From Aquimarina brevivitae (GTDB taxonomy: Bacteria; Bacteroidota; Bacteroidia; Flavobacteriales; Flavobacteriaceae): a DNA stretch of 64,000 nucleotides. Location: positions 29,774-93,773 of the forward strand of contig NZ_SGXE01000008.1 in the NCBI RefSeq assembly GCF_004216895.1, in the 5' to 3' direction. Below are positions 42,599 through 51,426 of this stretch, piece by piece. The position numbers and the translations under genes are program-made. Position 1 is the first letter of the stretch; the number at the start of each line of letters is the position of its first letter. The notes beneath the pieces were generated by a model. That model saw nothing but the letters and a program-made list of their open reading frames with translations. It searched no databases and was not told the DNA's origin.

Positions 42599-42679
42599 AC
42601 AATATACTTTTGTTTACAAACTTTCGACAAAAGTACCGAAAAGAGTTTTGCTAGTAAAACTTTTTACTACTGTTTATAG

Positions 42680-43309
42680 TTAGTAGGTGATTACTGTATC
42701 TTCAATTGGGCGTCTTACCTTTTTAAATTCGGAAAACATATCATCTTCAGCTCTATAGCCTATAGGTAGTACTAAAACAGATTGTAACCCTTTTTCTTCA
42801 AGATTCAATACTTCATCATATTTTTCTGGGATAAACCCTTCCATAGGGCAGGAGTCAATTTCTTCCAGGGCACATACCGTAAGTAAATTACCTAAGGCTA
42901 AATACGCTTGCTTGGCCGCCCAAGTATATATTTCATCTTTTGACTTGGAGGCAAAAGATGCAATCAATTGTTCTTTAAATGGTTTTAAGATATTGTCAGG
43001 CGTATTTCTTGTTTTTTTTACATTCGAAAAATAAGCTTCGATATATTTTTTATCGAGATTCTTTTCAATACAGAATACAAAAACATGAGAAGCATCTGCT
43101 ACCTGTTGTTGGTTCCACGAAAACTCAGTTAACTGTTGCTGTAAGTCTTTGTCATTAATGACAATTAATTTTAGCGGCTGTAAGCCATAAGAAGTAGCGG
43201 TTAAATTAAAGGCTTTGGTGAGTGTATTAACTTTATGTTGTGGTAAGGTTCTAGTATTGTCAAATTTCTTAGTAGCATAGCGCCACTCTAAACTTTCTAT
43301 GATATCCAT
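42680..43309 (-). CDS. Nitroreductase-family NAD(P)H-dependent oxidoreductase
   Basis: This is a 209-residue FMN enzyme of the NfsB type. FMN contacts are suggested by the start ESLEWRYATKKFD, by TATSYGLQPLKLIVI and by the segment CPMEGFIPEKYDEVL with LPIGYRAEDD near the end. It reduces nitro compounds, quinones or flavins using NAD(P)H, and the physiological substrate is unknown. It forms a divergent pair with the thioesterase gene across 89 bases. Confidence 0.92.
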   Translation of the reverse strand: MDIIESLEWRYATKKFDNTRTLPQHKVNTLTKAFNLTATSYGLQPLKLIVINDKDLQQQLTEFSWNQQQVADASHVFVFCIEKNLDKKYIEAYFSNVKKTRNTPDNILKPFKEQLIASFASKSKDEIYTWAAKQAYLALGNLLTVCALEEIDSCPMEGFIPEKYDEVLNLEEKGLQSVLVLPIGYRAEDDMFSEFKKVRRPIEDTVITY

Positions 43310-43398
43310 AAGGTAATTTTTTATTACTTGGCAAAGATAGCGCTATATGCCTTACCTTTATCCTCAATATTCATAATAAAAAACTATTCTAAACATAG

Positions 43399-43797
43399 AT
43401 GACAGCTATCGAAGACTTAATTGAAAAATCCGAAACTAAAATTTTTAAAGCCGTTTTTCCTAATACTACAAATCACTATGACACGCTGTTTGGTGGTACA
43501 GCGCTACAATTGATGGATGAAGTATCGTTTATCTGTGCTACACGATTTAGTCGAAAGAAAGTGGTAACCATTTCTACCGATAAAATTGATTTTACCAAAC
43601 CTATACCTGAAGGAACCATTGTAGAGTTAGTGGCTAAGGTTACTGAAGTCGGAAGAACGAGCTGCATTGTTAAGGTTGACATCTATAAAGAAGACATGTA
43701 TAGCTATGATCGGGAGTTGGCAGTTTCTGGACACTTTAAATTTGTGGCTATAAATAATGATAAAGAGCCTATTCCTATTTTAGATCATATAGGATAG
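43399..43797 (+). CDS. Acyl-CoA thioesterase (YciA/BFIT hot-dog type)
   Basis: This is a 132-residue hot-dog protein. The family pattern NHYDTLFGGTALQLMDEVSF carries the catalytic aspartate/glutamate region, followed by RKKVVTISTDKIDFTKPIPEGTIVEL. It hydrolyses acyl-CoA to free acid and CoA in the cytoplasm; chain-length preference is unknown. It is monocistronic with a strong terminator close behind. Confidence 0.92.
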   Translation: MTAIEDLIEKSETKIFKAVFPNTTNHYDTLFGGTALQLMDEVSFICATRFSRKKVVTISTDKIDFTKPIPEGTIVELVAKVTEVGRTSCIVKVDIYKEDMYSYDRELAVSGHFKFVAINNDKEPIPILDHIG

Positions 43798-43803
43798 CAC
43801 CAA

Positions 43804-43833
43804 AAAAAGATCCTTGAATGAGGATCTTTTTTT
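43804..43833. terminator. Bidirectional terminator between thioesterase and NhaC genes
   Basis: The 11-bp stem AAAAAGATCCT / AGGATCTTTTT has a 6-base loop and A/T runs on both sides. It serves the convergent genes ending at 43797 and 43858. Confidence 0.92.
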
Positions 43834-43857
43834 AAGTATTTAAAACAAAAAACTGTT

Positions 43858-45339
43858 TTATTTGTCCGTAAGCTGTTTTAATTTTATTCTGAAAGCAGCA
43901 AATATCAAGGTCATAAATGGACTTAGCCAGTTGAAGATAGCGAATGCAAAATAATCTATCACTGGTACTCCAAGCACTCCACTTTGATAGGCTCCACAGG
44001 TATTCCAAGGAACTAATACAGAGGTAACCGTACCAGAATCTTCAAGTGTTCTACTTAAGTTTTCAGGTGCCAATCCTTTATCTTTAAATGCCTGAGCATA
44101 CATTTTTCCTGGAACAACGATGGCTAGATATTGATCTGAAGCAGTAACGTTTAGTGCCAAACAACTGGCGACCGTACTGGCAAATAAACCAAATACAGAA
44201 TCGAATAGACCCAATAGTGCTTTACTGATTCTGGCTAAAGCACCAATAGCATCCATAACTCCACCAAAAACCATGGCGCAAACAATTAACCAAATCGTAC
44301 CAAGCATACCATACATACCTTTTGCAGTGAACAGATCAGATAATACTTCATTATCCGTAGCAATTGTTGTTTCTACTGTAATTGCGTTCATTACACCTTT
44401 ATAGCTCGAAATAGCATCTAAATGTTTAACGCCCGCTGCCTGAGCAACAATATCAGGTTGAAAAATTAGTGCAAAGATACCTCCCAATATTGTTCCGGTT
44501 AGTAATGCAATTAAAGGAGGCGTCTTTTTTATGATTAAAAGAATAACAACAATAGGTACAATAAACAACCAGCCATTGATGTTAAAAACAGCTTTTAAGT
44601 CATTGAGTAAAGCCGAAGTGTCCGCCGAGCCAGAAGTGTCAATAGCTAAACCAATTATGATAAAAACAATCAATGTAATAACAATGGTAGGTACCGTGGT
44701 GTAGGTCATATATTTGATGTGCGAAAATAAATCTCCACCGGCCATCGCAGGAGCAAGATTCGTGGTGTCAGACAGGGGAGACATTTTATCTCCAAAATAA
44801 GCGCCCGATAGAACAGCACCAGCAGTCATCCCTAAGGATATATCTAGCGCTCCACCAATGCCGATCAAAGCAATACCCACCGTTGCCGAAGTGGTCCACG
44901 AACTACCGGTAGCAATGGATATAATAGCACATATAATAACGCAGGCTGCCAAAAAGATGGTTGGGTTTAAGATTTGTAACCCATAATAAATCATTGCGGG
45001 TATAATTCCGCTAATAAGCCAGGTACCTGCCAGGGCTCCAACCATGAGCAAAATTAAAATGGCGCCCGAGGTAGACTTCAGGTTTTTAGCGACCTCTTCC
45101 ATCATTTGTTCGTAAGAAACTTTATTGAAATAACCTACTATCGCAGCAACTGCTGCTCCCAGAAGCAACACAAATTGGTTACTACCCGCTAATGCATCAT
45201 CTCCAAATACGTATACGTTAAAAGCTAACATAAGTACCAGCGCAAAAACAGGTATAAGTGCTTCCCAGATACTCAATTCCTTGTTCAATCTGATTTCTTC
45301 ATCTTTTGGGGTAGAGGGCGTATTTCGTTGACTTTCCAT
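43858..45339 (-). CDS. nhaC: NhaC-family Na+/H+ antiporter
   Basis: This is a 493-residue inner-membrane protein with about eleven to twelve hydrophobic helices. Family motifs include IATGSSWTTSATVGIALIGIG, GAVLSGAYFGDKMSPLSDTTN and the late VPWNTCGAYQSGVLGV. NhaC proteins exchange sodium for protons, fitting a marine habitat. Some relatives exchange malate/lactate (MleN), which cannot be excluded. It is a single gene, transcribed away from the CPBP protease gene. Confidence 0.92.
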   Translation of the reverse strand: MESQRNTPSTPKDEEIRLNKELSIWEALIPVFALVLMLAFNVYVFGDDALAGSNQFVLLLGAAVAAIVGYFNKVSYEQMMEEVAKNLKSTSGAILILLMVGALAGTWLISGIIPAMIYYGLQILNPTIFLAACVIICAIISIATGSSWTTSATVGIALIGIGGALDISLGMTAGAVLSGAYFGDKMSPLSDTTNLAPAMAGGDLFSHIKYMTYTTVPTIVITLIVFIIIGLAIDTSGSADTSALLNDLKAVFNINGWLFIVPIVVILLIIKKTPPLIALLTGTILGGIFALIFQPDIVAQAAGVKHLDAISSYKGVMNAITVETTIATDNEVLSDLFTAKGMYGMLGTIWLIVCAMVFGGVMDAIGALARISKALLGLFDSVFGLFASTVASCLALNVTASDQYLAIVVPGKMYAQAFKDKGLAPENLSRTLEDSGTVTSVLVPWNTCGAYQSGVLGVPVIDYFAFAIFNWLSPFMTLIFAAFRIKLKQLTDK

Positions 45340-45516
45340 AAATTTTTGATGTTTGCGGCTGTAATGTTACAATTTTCAAAAAACCTATGCAAAGACAAAA
45401 TTCAATTAAAATGGGTTCTTTATTAAAATGGAATAGAAATCAGCCTCTTTGAATTTATCAAATTTGAAAAAATACCCTTGAACTTTTTGTAACTTCACAC
45501 TTAAAATTATCAATAG

Positions 45517-46137
45517 ATGTCCATTAAAAGAGCAGCAGAATTAGTACTACTTTTTGTGTTATTACCAATCAGCTTATGCCTAAATTTTTATGTAGCGATT
45601 AAAATGGGTTTGGTGCTGATAGGCTGTATTTATGTTGCCTTGATTTTAAAAAAAGACGGCTTATTGCGGGTAACGTGGTCTACATTTAACATTATATTGG
45701 ATTTTTTAAAACAAATCATTGGTAGGTTTTTGCTTATTGTGCTAGTAAGTACGTTATACGTGCATTTCTTATATCCTGAAAAGTTATTTATCGTTGTAGT
45801 GAATAAACCTTGGTTATGGGCTACTATTCTTATTGTGTATACATTGTTTTCTGTTGTACCGCAAGAATTAATTTACAGAACATTCTTTTTTGCACGCTAT
45901 GAAAAGTTTTTTCAGAATAAATATCTTTTCATATTGGTCAGTGCCATCATATTTTCTTTAGCCCATCTATTTTTTCTGAACCCTTTGGTACAGCTGCTTA
46001 CATTTATTGGCGGTCTTCTTTTCGCGTATACCTACCACAACACACGTTCTACATTTCTGGTATCCCTAGAACATGCTATTTATGGAAACTGGTTGTTTAC
46101 CGTTGGACTAGGAGAGATGCTTGCGTTTCCAGGTTAA
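45517..46137 (+). CDS. CPBP-family intramembrane metalloprotease (Rce1/Abi-like)
   Basis: This is a 206-residue protein with about six to seven membrane helices. The three conserved CPBP elements are recognisable: QELIYRTFFFARY (usual form EExxxR), FSLAHLFF, and LEHAIYGNWLF (HxxxN/B). The first glutamate of the EE pair is Q here. Family members cleave membrane-embedded or prenylated proteins or are involved in bacteriocin self-immunity; no substrate is evident. Its stop is two bases from the convergent rdgB stop. Confidence 0.85.
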   Translation: MSIKRAAELVLLFVLLPISLCLNFYVAIKMGLVLIGCIYVALILKKDGLLRVTWSTFNIILDFLKQIIGRFLLIVLVSTLYVHFLYPEKLFIVVVNKPWLWATILIVYTLFSVVPQELIYRTFFFARYEKFFQNKYLFILVSAIIFSLAHLFFLNPLVQLLTFIGGLLFAYTYHNTRSTFLVSLEHAIYGNWLFTVGLGEMLAFPG

Positions 46138-46139
46138 GT

Positions 46140-46721
46140 TTAGCCAACTTGATGATTTAAAAATGCAATTAATTGTTGTACGGCTTTTCCGCGATGACCT
46201 ATCTCATTTTTAGTGGTCAAAGGCATTTCTGCAAAGGTTTCTTCAAAACCTTCTGGAGAAAATAAGGGATCATAGCCAAAGCCCTCTAAACCTCTCTTTT
46301 CAATCGTTATGGTGCCTTTACAAATTCCGGTAAAGGTGTGTGTTTTGTTGTCAATACAAAGCGCTATAACCGTTTTAAACTGGGCTTGTCTATTGGAAAC
46401 TCCTTGCAGTGCGGAGAGGAGTTTGGTCATATTGGCTTCGGGATCTTTGGCTTCTCCTGCATATCTTGCGGATAACACACCCGGAGCTCCATCTAAAGCT
46501 TCAACCTCTAGACCTGTATCATCAGCAAAACAATTGTATCCGTAATTTTCCTGGATATAGTTAGCTTTTTGCAGCGCATTTCCTTCAATGGTCGGAGAAG
46601 TTTCTGGAATATCTTCCAGGCATCCAATATCTTGTAGGCTTATGAGTTCAATACCTTGAGGCATTAATTCCTGAACTTCTTTTATTTTGTTTTTATTGGA
46701 AGTGGCAAATACAATTTTCAT
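46140..46721 (-). CDS. rdgB: RdgB/HAM1 XTP/dITP diphosphatase
   Basis: This is a 193-residue house-cleaning enzyme that hydrolyses non-canonical purine nucleoside triphosphates. Motifs: FATSNKNKIKEVQ (6-18), FADDTGLEVEALDGAPGV, SARYAG, GFGYDPLF and the late MPLTTKNEIGHRGKA. Its ATG shares one base with the kdsC stop (TAATG), which shows translational coupling. It is the last gene of the DUF2520-kdsC-rdgB operon. Confidence 0.96.
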   Translation of the reverse strand: MKIVFATSNKNKIKEVQELMPQGIELISLQDIGCLEDIPETSPTIEGNALQKANYIQENYGYNCFADDTGLEVEALDGAPGVLSARYAGEAKDPEANMTKLLSALQGVSNRQAQFKTVIALCIDNKTHTFTGICKGTITIEKRGLEGFGYDPLFSPEGFEETFAEMPLTTKNEIGHRGKAVQQLIAFLNHQVG

Positions 46722-47245
46722 TAGGCTTCAGCGTCAAAATCTGTAATCCATTTTCCTTGAACTCGAAGCACCTGTTCAATAACATCCCTTACACAGCCTT
46801 TGCCTCCTTTTTTATAAGAAACATATTTGGCTACTTCTTTTAGTTCAGAAGCTGCATCTTGCGGGCAGGTTGGCAGTCCCACTAAATTCATTACAGGAAG
46901 ATCTGGGATATCGTCACCCATGTACAATACATTTTCGGTTTTAATATTGTAAATATCCAGGTATTCGTCGAGTTGCTCAATTTTTTGATGGGCTCCAAGG
47001 TAAATATCTGTTATTCCCAAGCCTCTAAGTCGCTCTCTCACGCCTTCATTTTTGCCACCAGAAATTATACAAACATTAAAGCCTTGTTGAACTGCGGTTT
47101 TTAACGCATAACCATCTTTGATATTCATCGTTCTAAGCAGTTGACCATCGGTATTGATAATTACGCTACCATCGGTCAAAACGCCATCTACATCAAAAAT
47201 AAAGGTAGTAATGTGTTTAAGGTATTCTTTATAACTCTTTTCCAT
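46721..47245 (-). CDS. KdsC-like HAD phosphatase (KDO-8-phosphate phosphatase family)
   Basis: This is a 174-residue class IIIA HAD hydrolase. The nucleophile aspartate is in FIFDVDGVLTDGSV (~18-22), a lysine region KTAV follows, and the late motif MGDDIPDLPVM binds magnesium. This matches KdsC, which makes KDO for LPS, or related C9-sugar phosphatases. It overlaps the upstream DUF2520 gene by 17 bases and the downstream rdgB by one base. Confidence 0.92.
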   Translation of the reverse strand: MEKSYKEYLKHITTFIFDVDGVLTDGSVIINTDGQLLRTMNIKDGYALKTAVQQGFNVCIISGGKNEGVRERLRGLGITDIYLGAHQKIEQLDEYLDIYNIKTENVLYMGDDIPDLPVMNLVGLPTCPQDAASELKEVAKYVSYKKGGKGCVRDVIEQVLRVQGKWITDFDAEA

Positions 47246-47996
47246 ATGTATCTTGAATAGCTTCAGTTATTATTTTATAGATCTCTTTATATTGTAGGTT
47301 GGAAATTTGTTCCAGATGCCTACGAATCGTTTCCGAGTCTTTTCGAATTGCCGGACCCGTTTGCGATTTTTCAGGAGATAAAGTAAGCACCTTTTCTGCA
47401 GTTTCGGTAATCAACGGGTGCAAAATTTCGAAGGGAATGTCATTTGCAGTACAGAGCTCATTGGCAATCGTAAACATAAAATTACTAAAGTTATTGGCAA
47501 ATACTGCTGCTACGTGCAGTGTACTGCGCTGCTCAGATGAGATCTTATACACTTTTTTTGATAGCGTTTTTGCCATTGCGGATAACAAATCATAATCTTT
47601 TTGATGTTCTGCCTCAAGGCAAAAAGGTACATCGCTAAACGTTATTTCTTTGTGTTTGCTAAACGATTGTAACGGGTAGAAGACTCCTTTTCGATGTTTG
47701 TTATCAATGGAATCTATGGAAACGCTACCAGAGGTATGTACAACGAAATGATCTCCTGCAGGAATCTGAGCTGTAACCTCTGCGATAGCATCATCACTAA
47801 CAGCTACAATAAATACATCCGAAGGGAGTAGTTGATTTAAGTCTGTTATCACGCAATGAGTGGCATAACTACCTGTAGCTAAAGCAATACCCTTTCTATT
47901 GTAGCATTGCACTATTTCAATATCGTCTTTACTACTTAATGCAGTGAATAAATGCGAGGCTACATTGCCTGCTCCTATAAGGGTCACTTTAGTCAT
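47229..47996 (-). CDS. Rossmann-like and DUF2520 domain protein
   Basis: This is a 255-residue two-domain protein. The N-terminal NAD(P)-binding fold starts VTLIGAGNVASHLFTAL. The helical C-terminal DUF2520 domain includes VAAVFANNFSNFMFTIANEL. It resembles pyrroline-5-carboxylate or prephenate dehydrogenase-type enzymes, but the substrate is unknown. It is the first gene of a coupled operon with kdsC and rdgB, an order conserved in Bacteroidota. Confidence 0.9.
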   Translation of the reverse strand: MTKVTLIGAGNVASHLFTALSSKDDIEIVQCYNRKGIALATGSYATHCVITDLNQLLPSDVFIVAVSDDAIAEVTAQIPAGDHFVVHTSGSVSIDSIDNKHRKGVFYPLQSFSKHKEITFSDVPFCLEAEHQKDYDLLSAMAKTLSKKVYKISSEQRSTLHVAAVFANNFSNFMFTIANELCTANDIPFEILHPLITETAEKVLTLSPEKSQTGPAIRKDSETIRRHLEQISNLQYKEIYKIITEAIQDTYGKEL

Positions 47997-48103
47997 AGCG
48001 CTAAAATAAAAAACAATACCTTAAAAAATAACAACAAAGGTAAACATCTGTTAAATCAAGAAAACTTAGCCGTTTTTAGACCAAATTATCCTTCGAAAAG
48101 CTG

Positions 48104-48111
48104 TAAATTTG
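48104..48111 (+). promoter_or_regulatory. -7 promoter element of ccsBA
   Basis: TAAATTTG matches TAnnTTTG exactly, 25 bases before the ATG at 48137. No good -33 TTTG is seen at the expected distance. Confidence 0.45.
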
Positions 48112-48136
48112 CCGAGTTTAAAAAAAGACTATTGTT

Positions 48137-51100
48137 ATGCAAAAAAGGCTAATAAGCATTTTGTTTTCTACCCGACTTATGGCGGTTCTTTTTATTGTTT
48201 TTGCTGTGGCTATGGCAGTTGGAACTTTTGTTGAGGATCAGCACGGAACAAGTGCAGCTAGAATTTTAATATATAATGCGTGGTGGTTTGAGGTCATAAT
48301 GATATTTTTTGTACTAAATTTTTGTGGTAATATTTCGCGATATCAGTTATATAAGAAAGAAAAGTGGTCCACTTTGTTATTACACTTATCGTTTATCTTA
48401 ATCATTATTGGAGCTTTTATAACCAGATATATCAGTTATGAAGGGGTAATGCCGATACGAGAGGGCGAAACCACAGCTACCTTTTTGTCTGAAAAAACCT
48501 ATCTCAGAGTTTTTATGGATGGCAAAATAAATGGGGAGCCAAGAAGAAGAACTATAATAAAACCACTTGAACTATCAGAATATACGCAAAACGCTAATGA
48601 TTTTACGATCCATACTGATTTTAATGGAGAGCCAGTTGCTATACGCTATAAAGAATTTATTGATGGAGCGGAATTAGGATTAGTGGAAACAGAAGATGGG
48701 GATAATTATATCAAAATTGTGGAAGCAGGTGGAGGAAACAGACATGATCATTATCTCAAAGAAGGTGAGGTAAGCAATATTCATAATGTGCTTTTTGCCT
48801 TTAATAAACCTACCGAAGGCGCCATTAATATTACTTATGAAAATGATGACTATACCTTAAGCTCTCCGTTTGAAGGCTCATTTATGAGAATGGCGGATCA
48901 ATTTCAGGGATTGGTCTTTAAAGATAGTGTTCAGCCGCTAATGCTAAGATCTCTGTACCAAACTGCAGGAATGCAATTTGTAATTCCTGATCCTGTAATT
49001 AAGGGTACATATGATGTGATTCCTATAGAAGATAAGCAGAAGGGACAGGAAGATGCATTGATTTTAGAGGTTACTGCCAATAATGAAACTAAGGAAATAA
49101 AGTTATTAGGAGGGAAAGGATATTATAACGATATGAAGTCCATTAAGCTGGGCGATTTGGAGTTGTTTTTTGCCTTTGGCTCTAAACAACTGGAGCTACC
49201 TTTTGCCTTGAAATTGAATGATTTTATTGCAGATAAGTATCCTGGGACAGATAATGTGTATAAAGCCTTCAAAAGTAAAGTAGAAATCGTAGAAGGTAAT
49301 ACTTCAGAACCCTACGATATTTATATGAATCACGTTTTGGATCACAAAGGCTATCGTTTTTTTCAAGCTTCTTTTGATCCCGATGAAAAAGGTACAGTCC
49401 TATCCGTAAATCACGATCAATGGGGTACCTGGATTACTTATATCGGCTATATCTTATTGTACCTCGGTTTAATGTTAATTTTATTTACCAAAGGAAGCAG
49501 GTTCAGTGATCTTAATACCATGCTGAATAAGGTGAAATTGAAGAAAAAATCAATTACAACCGTTTTGGTTGCTTTATTTACCTTATCGGTATATGCACAA
49601 GATCAAAACCAAGATGTTCTTGCTGTAGATAATCATATGCAGGCGATGCCTAGCAAAGCGCAATTAGATTCTATCATAAAGAAAAATGCCGTACCTGAAG
49701 CGCACGCTGAAAAATTTGGAAGTTTAGTCATCCAAGACGAACGAGGCAGAATGAAACCGGTAAACACCTTTTCTTCTGAGCTATTGCGTAAATTAAGTAA
49801 AAAAGATACATACGAAGGTTTATCTGCAGATCAGGTTTTCTTATCTATGGTAGAAAATCCATTCTTATGGTATAGCGTACCTATTATTGAAATTAAGCGC
49901 GAAAACGATAGCATTCGTAAAATAATAGGTGTGCCGTCTTCAGAAAGAAGAGTCTCTTTGATTGATTTAGTGGATCCTGATGGGAGTTACAAATTAGATC
50001 CTTATCTCGAAAAGGCAAGTAGTACAAACAATCCGAGCCAATTTGAAAAAGACTTTTTAAAAACACACGAAAAGTTTTATTTATTGAATCAGGCATTAGG
50101 AGGGGGGATTCTTAGAGTTTTTCCGGTTCCAAATGATGATAATAATACCTGGGTTTCTGTTCCGCAATTAAACGAAGCTAATTTTAGTGGAATGGATTCT
50201 GTCTACGTACGCCAAATACTACCTATCTATAGACAATCGTTGTCAGAGGCCAGAAAGACGGGAGACTACAGTAAAGCCGATCAGTATTTAGAGAGTATTA
50301 AGAGTTTTCAGAAAAAATTTGGAAGCGAAGTTTTACCCTCTGATAAAAAGATCAAAGCAGAAATTGCACTGAACAAATATGATATTTTCAGGTCGTTGTA
50401 TAAATACTATATGATGATTGGTTTATTACTTATGATTTTTGTAATCGCCAGAATTTTTAAAGACTCTAAACCAGTACGATGGTTGATAAATTCTACTATA
50501 GGTATTGTTATTTTCTTATTTATACTACATACCGCTGGATTAATCATACGTTGGTATGTGTCCGGACACGCTCCCTGGAGTGATGCTTATGAATCTATGA
50601 TTTATGTGGCTTGGGCAACCTTAGCACTAGGATTGGCTTTTGGTAGAAAAAGTAATTTAACTATTGCTGCTACTACTTTTGTTGCAGCTATTATATTATT
50701 TTTTGCACATCAAAACTGGACAGATCCAGCGATTGCCAATTTACAACCCGTACTAGATTCGTATTGGGTATTAATACACGTTTCGATTATTGTGGGTAGT
50801 TATGGTCCTTTCTTTGTCGGCGCTATTCTGGGTATTCTTGCGTTACTATTAATGATATTGACCACAACAGATAATAAGAAACGAATGGACATTACCATTA
50901 AAGAGCTTACCATTATCAACGAAATGGCATTGACCATTGGATTGGTGATGCTAACCATTGGTAATTTCTTAGGGGGTATGTGGGCTAATGAAAGCTGGGG
51001 TCGCTATTGGGGTTGGGACCCTAAAGAAACCTGGGCGCTAATTAGTATTATGGTCTATGCCTTTGTCATTCATATGCGCTTGGTTCCAGGTTTAAGAGGA

Positions 51101-51313
51101 AGATGGTTGTTTAATTCGATATCTGTATTGGCAATATCCAGTATTTTGATGACCTATTTTGGAGTAAATTTTTATCTCAAAGGATTACACTCTTATGCCA
51201 GTGGTGACCAGGTGGTAACTCCTGCCGGAGTGTATTATAGTCTCATTGGTTGGGTGGTATTGAGTGCTGTATCGTATTGGCGCTACAAGGTGCATTACAA
51301 AAAGAAATCATAA
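48137..51313 (+). CDS. ccsBA: Fused cytochrome c biogenesis protein CcsBA (ResB-ResC)
   Basis: This is a 1058-residue integral membrane protein for System II cytochrome c maturation. The N-terminal ResB/CcsB-like part has helices near 10-30, 50-70, 75-95 and 430-455, with a large periplasmic segment between. A second periplasmic part follows around 475-745. The C-terminal CcsA part (~750-1058) has about eight helices. It includes a heme-ligand histidine H811 in GHAPWSDAYE and the periplasmic WWD-type motif WGWDPKETW starting at W958. It exports heme and attaches it to apocytochromes. The fused form is typical for Bacteroidota and epsilonproteobacteria. Confidence 0.96.
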   Translation: MQKRLISILFSTRLMAVLFIVFAVAMAVGTFVEDQHGTSAARILIYNAWWFEVIMIFFVLNFCGNISRYQLYKKEKWSTLLLHLSFILIIIGAFITRYISYEGVMPIREGETTATFLSEKTYLRVFMDGKINGEPRRRTIIKPLELSEYTQNANDFTIHTDFNGEPVAIRYKEFIDGAELGLVETEDGDNYIKIVEAGGGNRHDHYLKEGEVSNIHNVLFAFNKPTEGAINITYENDDYTLSSPFEGSFMRMADQFQGLVFKDSVQPLMLRSLYQTAGMQFVIPDPVIKGTYDVIPIEDKQKGQEDALILEVTANNETKEIKLLGGKGYYNDMKSIKLGDLELFFAFGSKQLELPFALKLNDFIADKYPGTDNVYKAFKSKVEIVEGNTSEPYDIYMNHVLDHKGYRFFQASFDPDEKGTVLSVNHDQWGTWITYIGYILLYLGLMLILFTKGSRFSDLNTMLNKVKLKKKSITTVLVALFTLSVYAQDQNQDVLAVDNHMQAMPSKAQLDSIIKKNAVPEAHAEKFGSLVIQDERGRMKPVNTFSSELLRKLSKKDTYEGLSADQVFLSMVENPFLWYSVPIIEIKRENDSIRKIIGVPSSERRVSLIDLVDPDGSYKLDPYLEKASSTNNPSQFEKDFLKTHEKFYLLNQALGGGILRVFPVPNDDNNTWVSVPQLNEANFSGMDSVYVRQILPIYRQSLSEARKTGDYSKADQYLESIKSFQKKFGSEVLPSDKKIKAEIALNKYDIFRSLYKYYMMIGLLLMIFVIARIFKDSKPVRWLINSTIGIVIFLFILHTAGLIIRWYVSGHAPWSDAYESMIYVAWATLALGLAFGRKSNLTIAATTFVAAIILFFAHQNWTDPAIANLQPVLDSYWVLIHVSIIVGSYGPFFVGAILGILALLLMILTTTDNKKRMDITIKELTIINEMALTIGLVMLTIGNFLGGMWANESWGRYWGWDPKETWALISIMVYAFVIHMRLVPGLRGRWLFNSISVLAISSILMTYFGVNFYLKGLHSYASGDQVVTPAGVYYSLIGWVVLSAVSYWRYKVHYKKKS

Positions 51314-51324
51314 TAAATAGAACA

Positions 51325-51352
51325 AAAAAGCCTGGCATTCGCCAGGCTTTTT
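51325..51352 (+). terminator. Rho-independent terminator of ccsBA
   Basis: The 12-bp stem AAAAAGCCTGGC / GCCAGGCTTTTT has a 4-base loop. Its own A and T runs make it effective in both directions. Confidence 0.93.
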
Positions 51353-51426
51353 GATTCTCAACCAAATAATGATTATTAGCTAACTCTATAATTTGTTTTT
51401 AAATACCCCGTATACAAATTATATAA

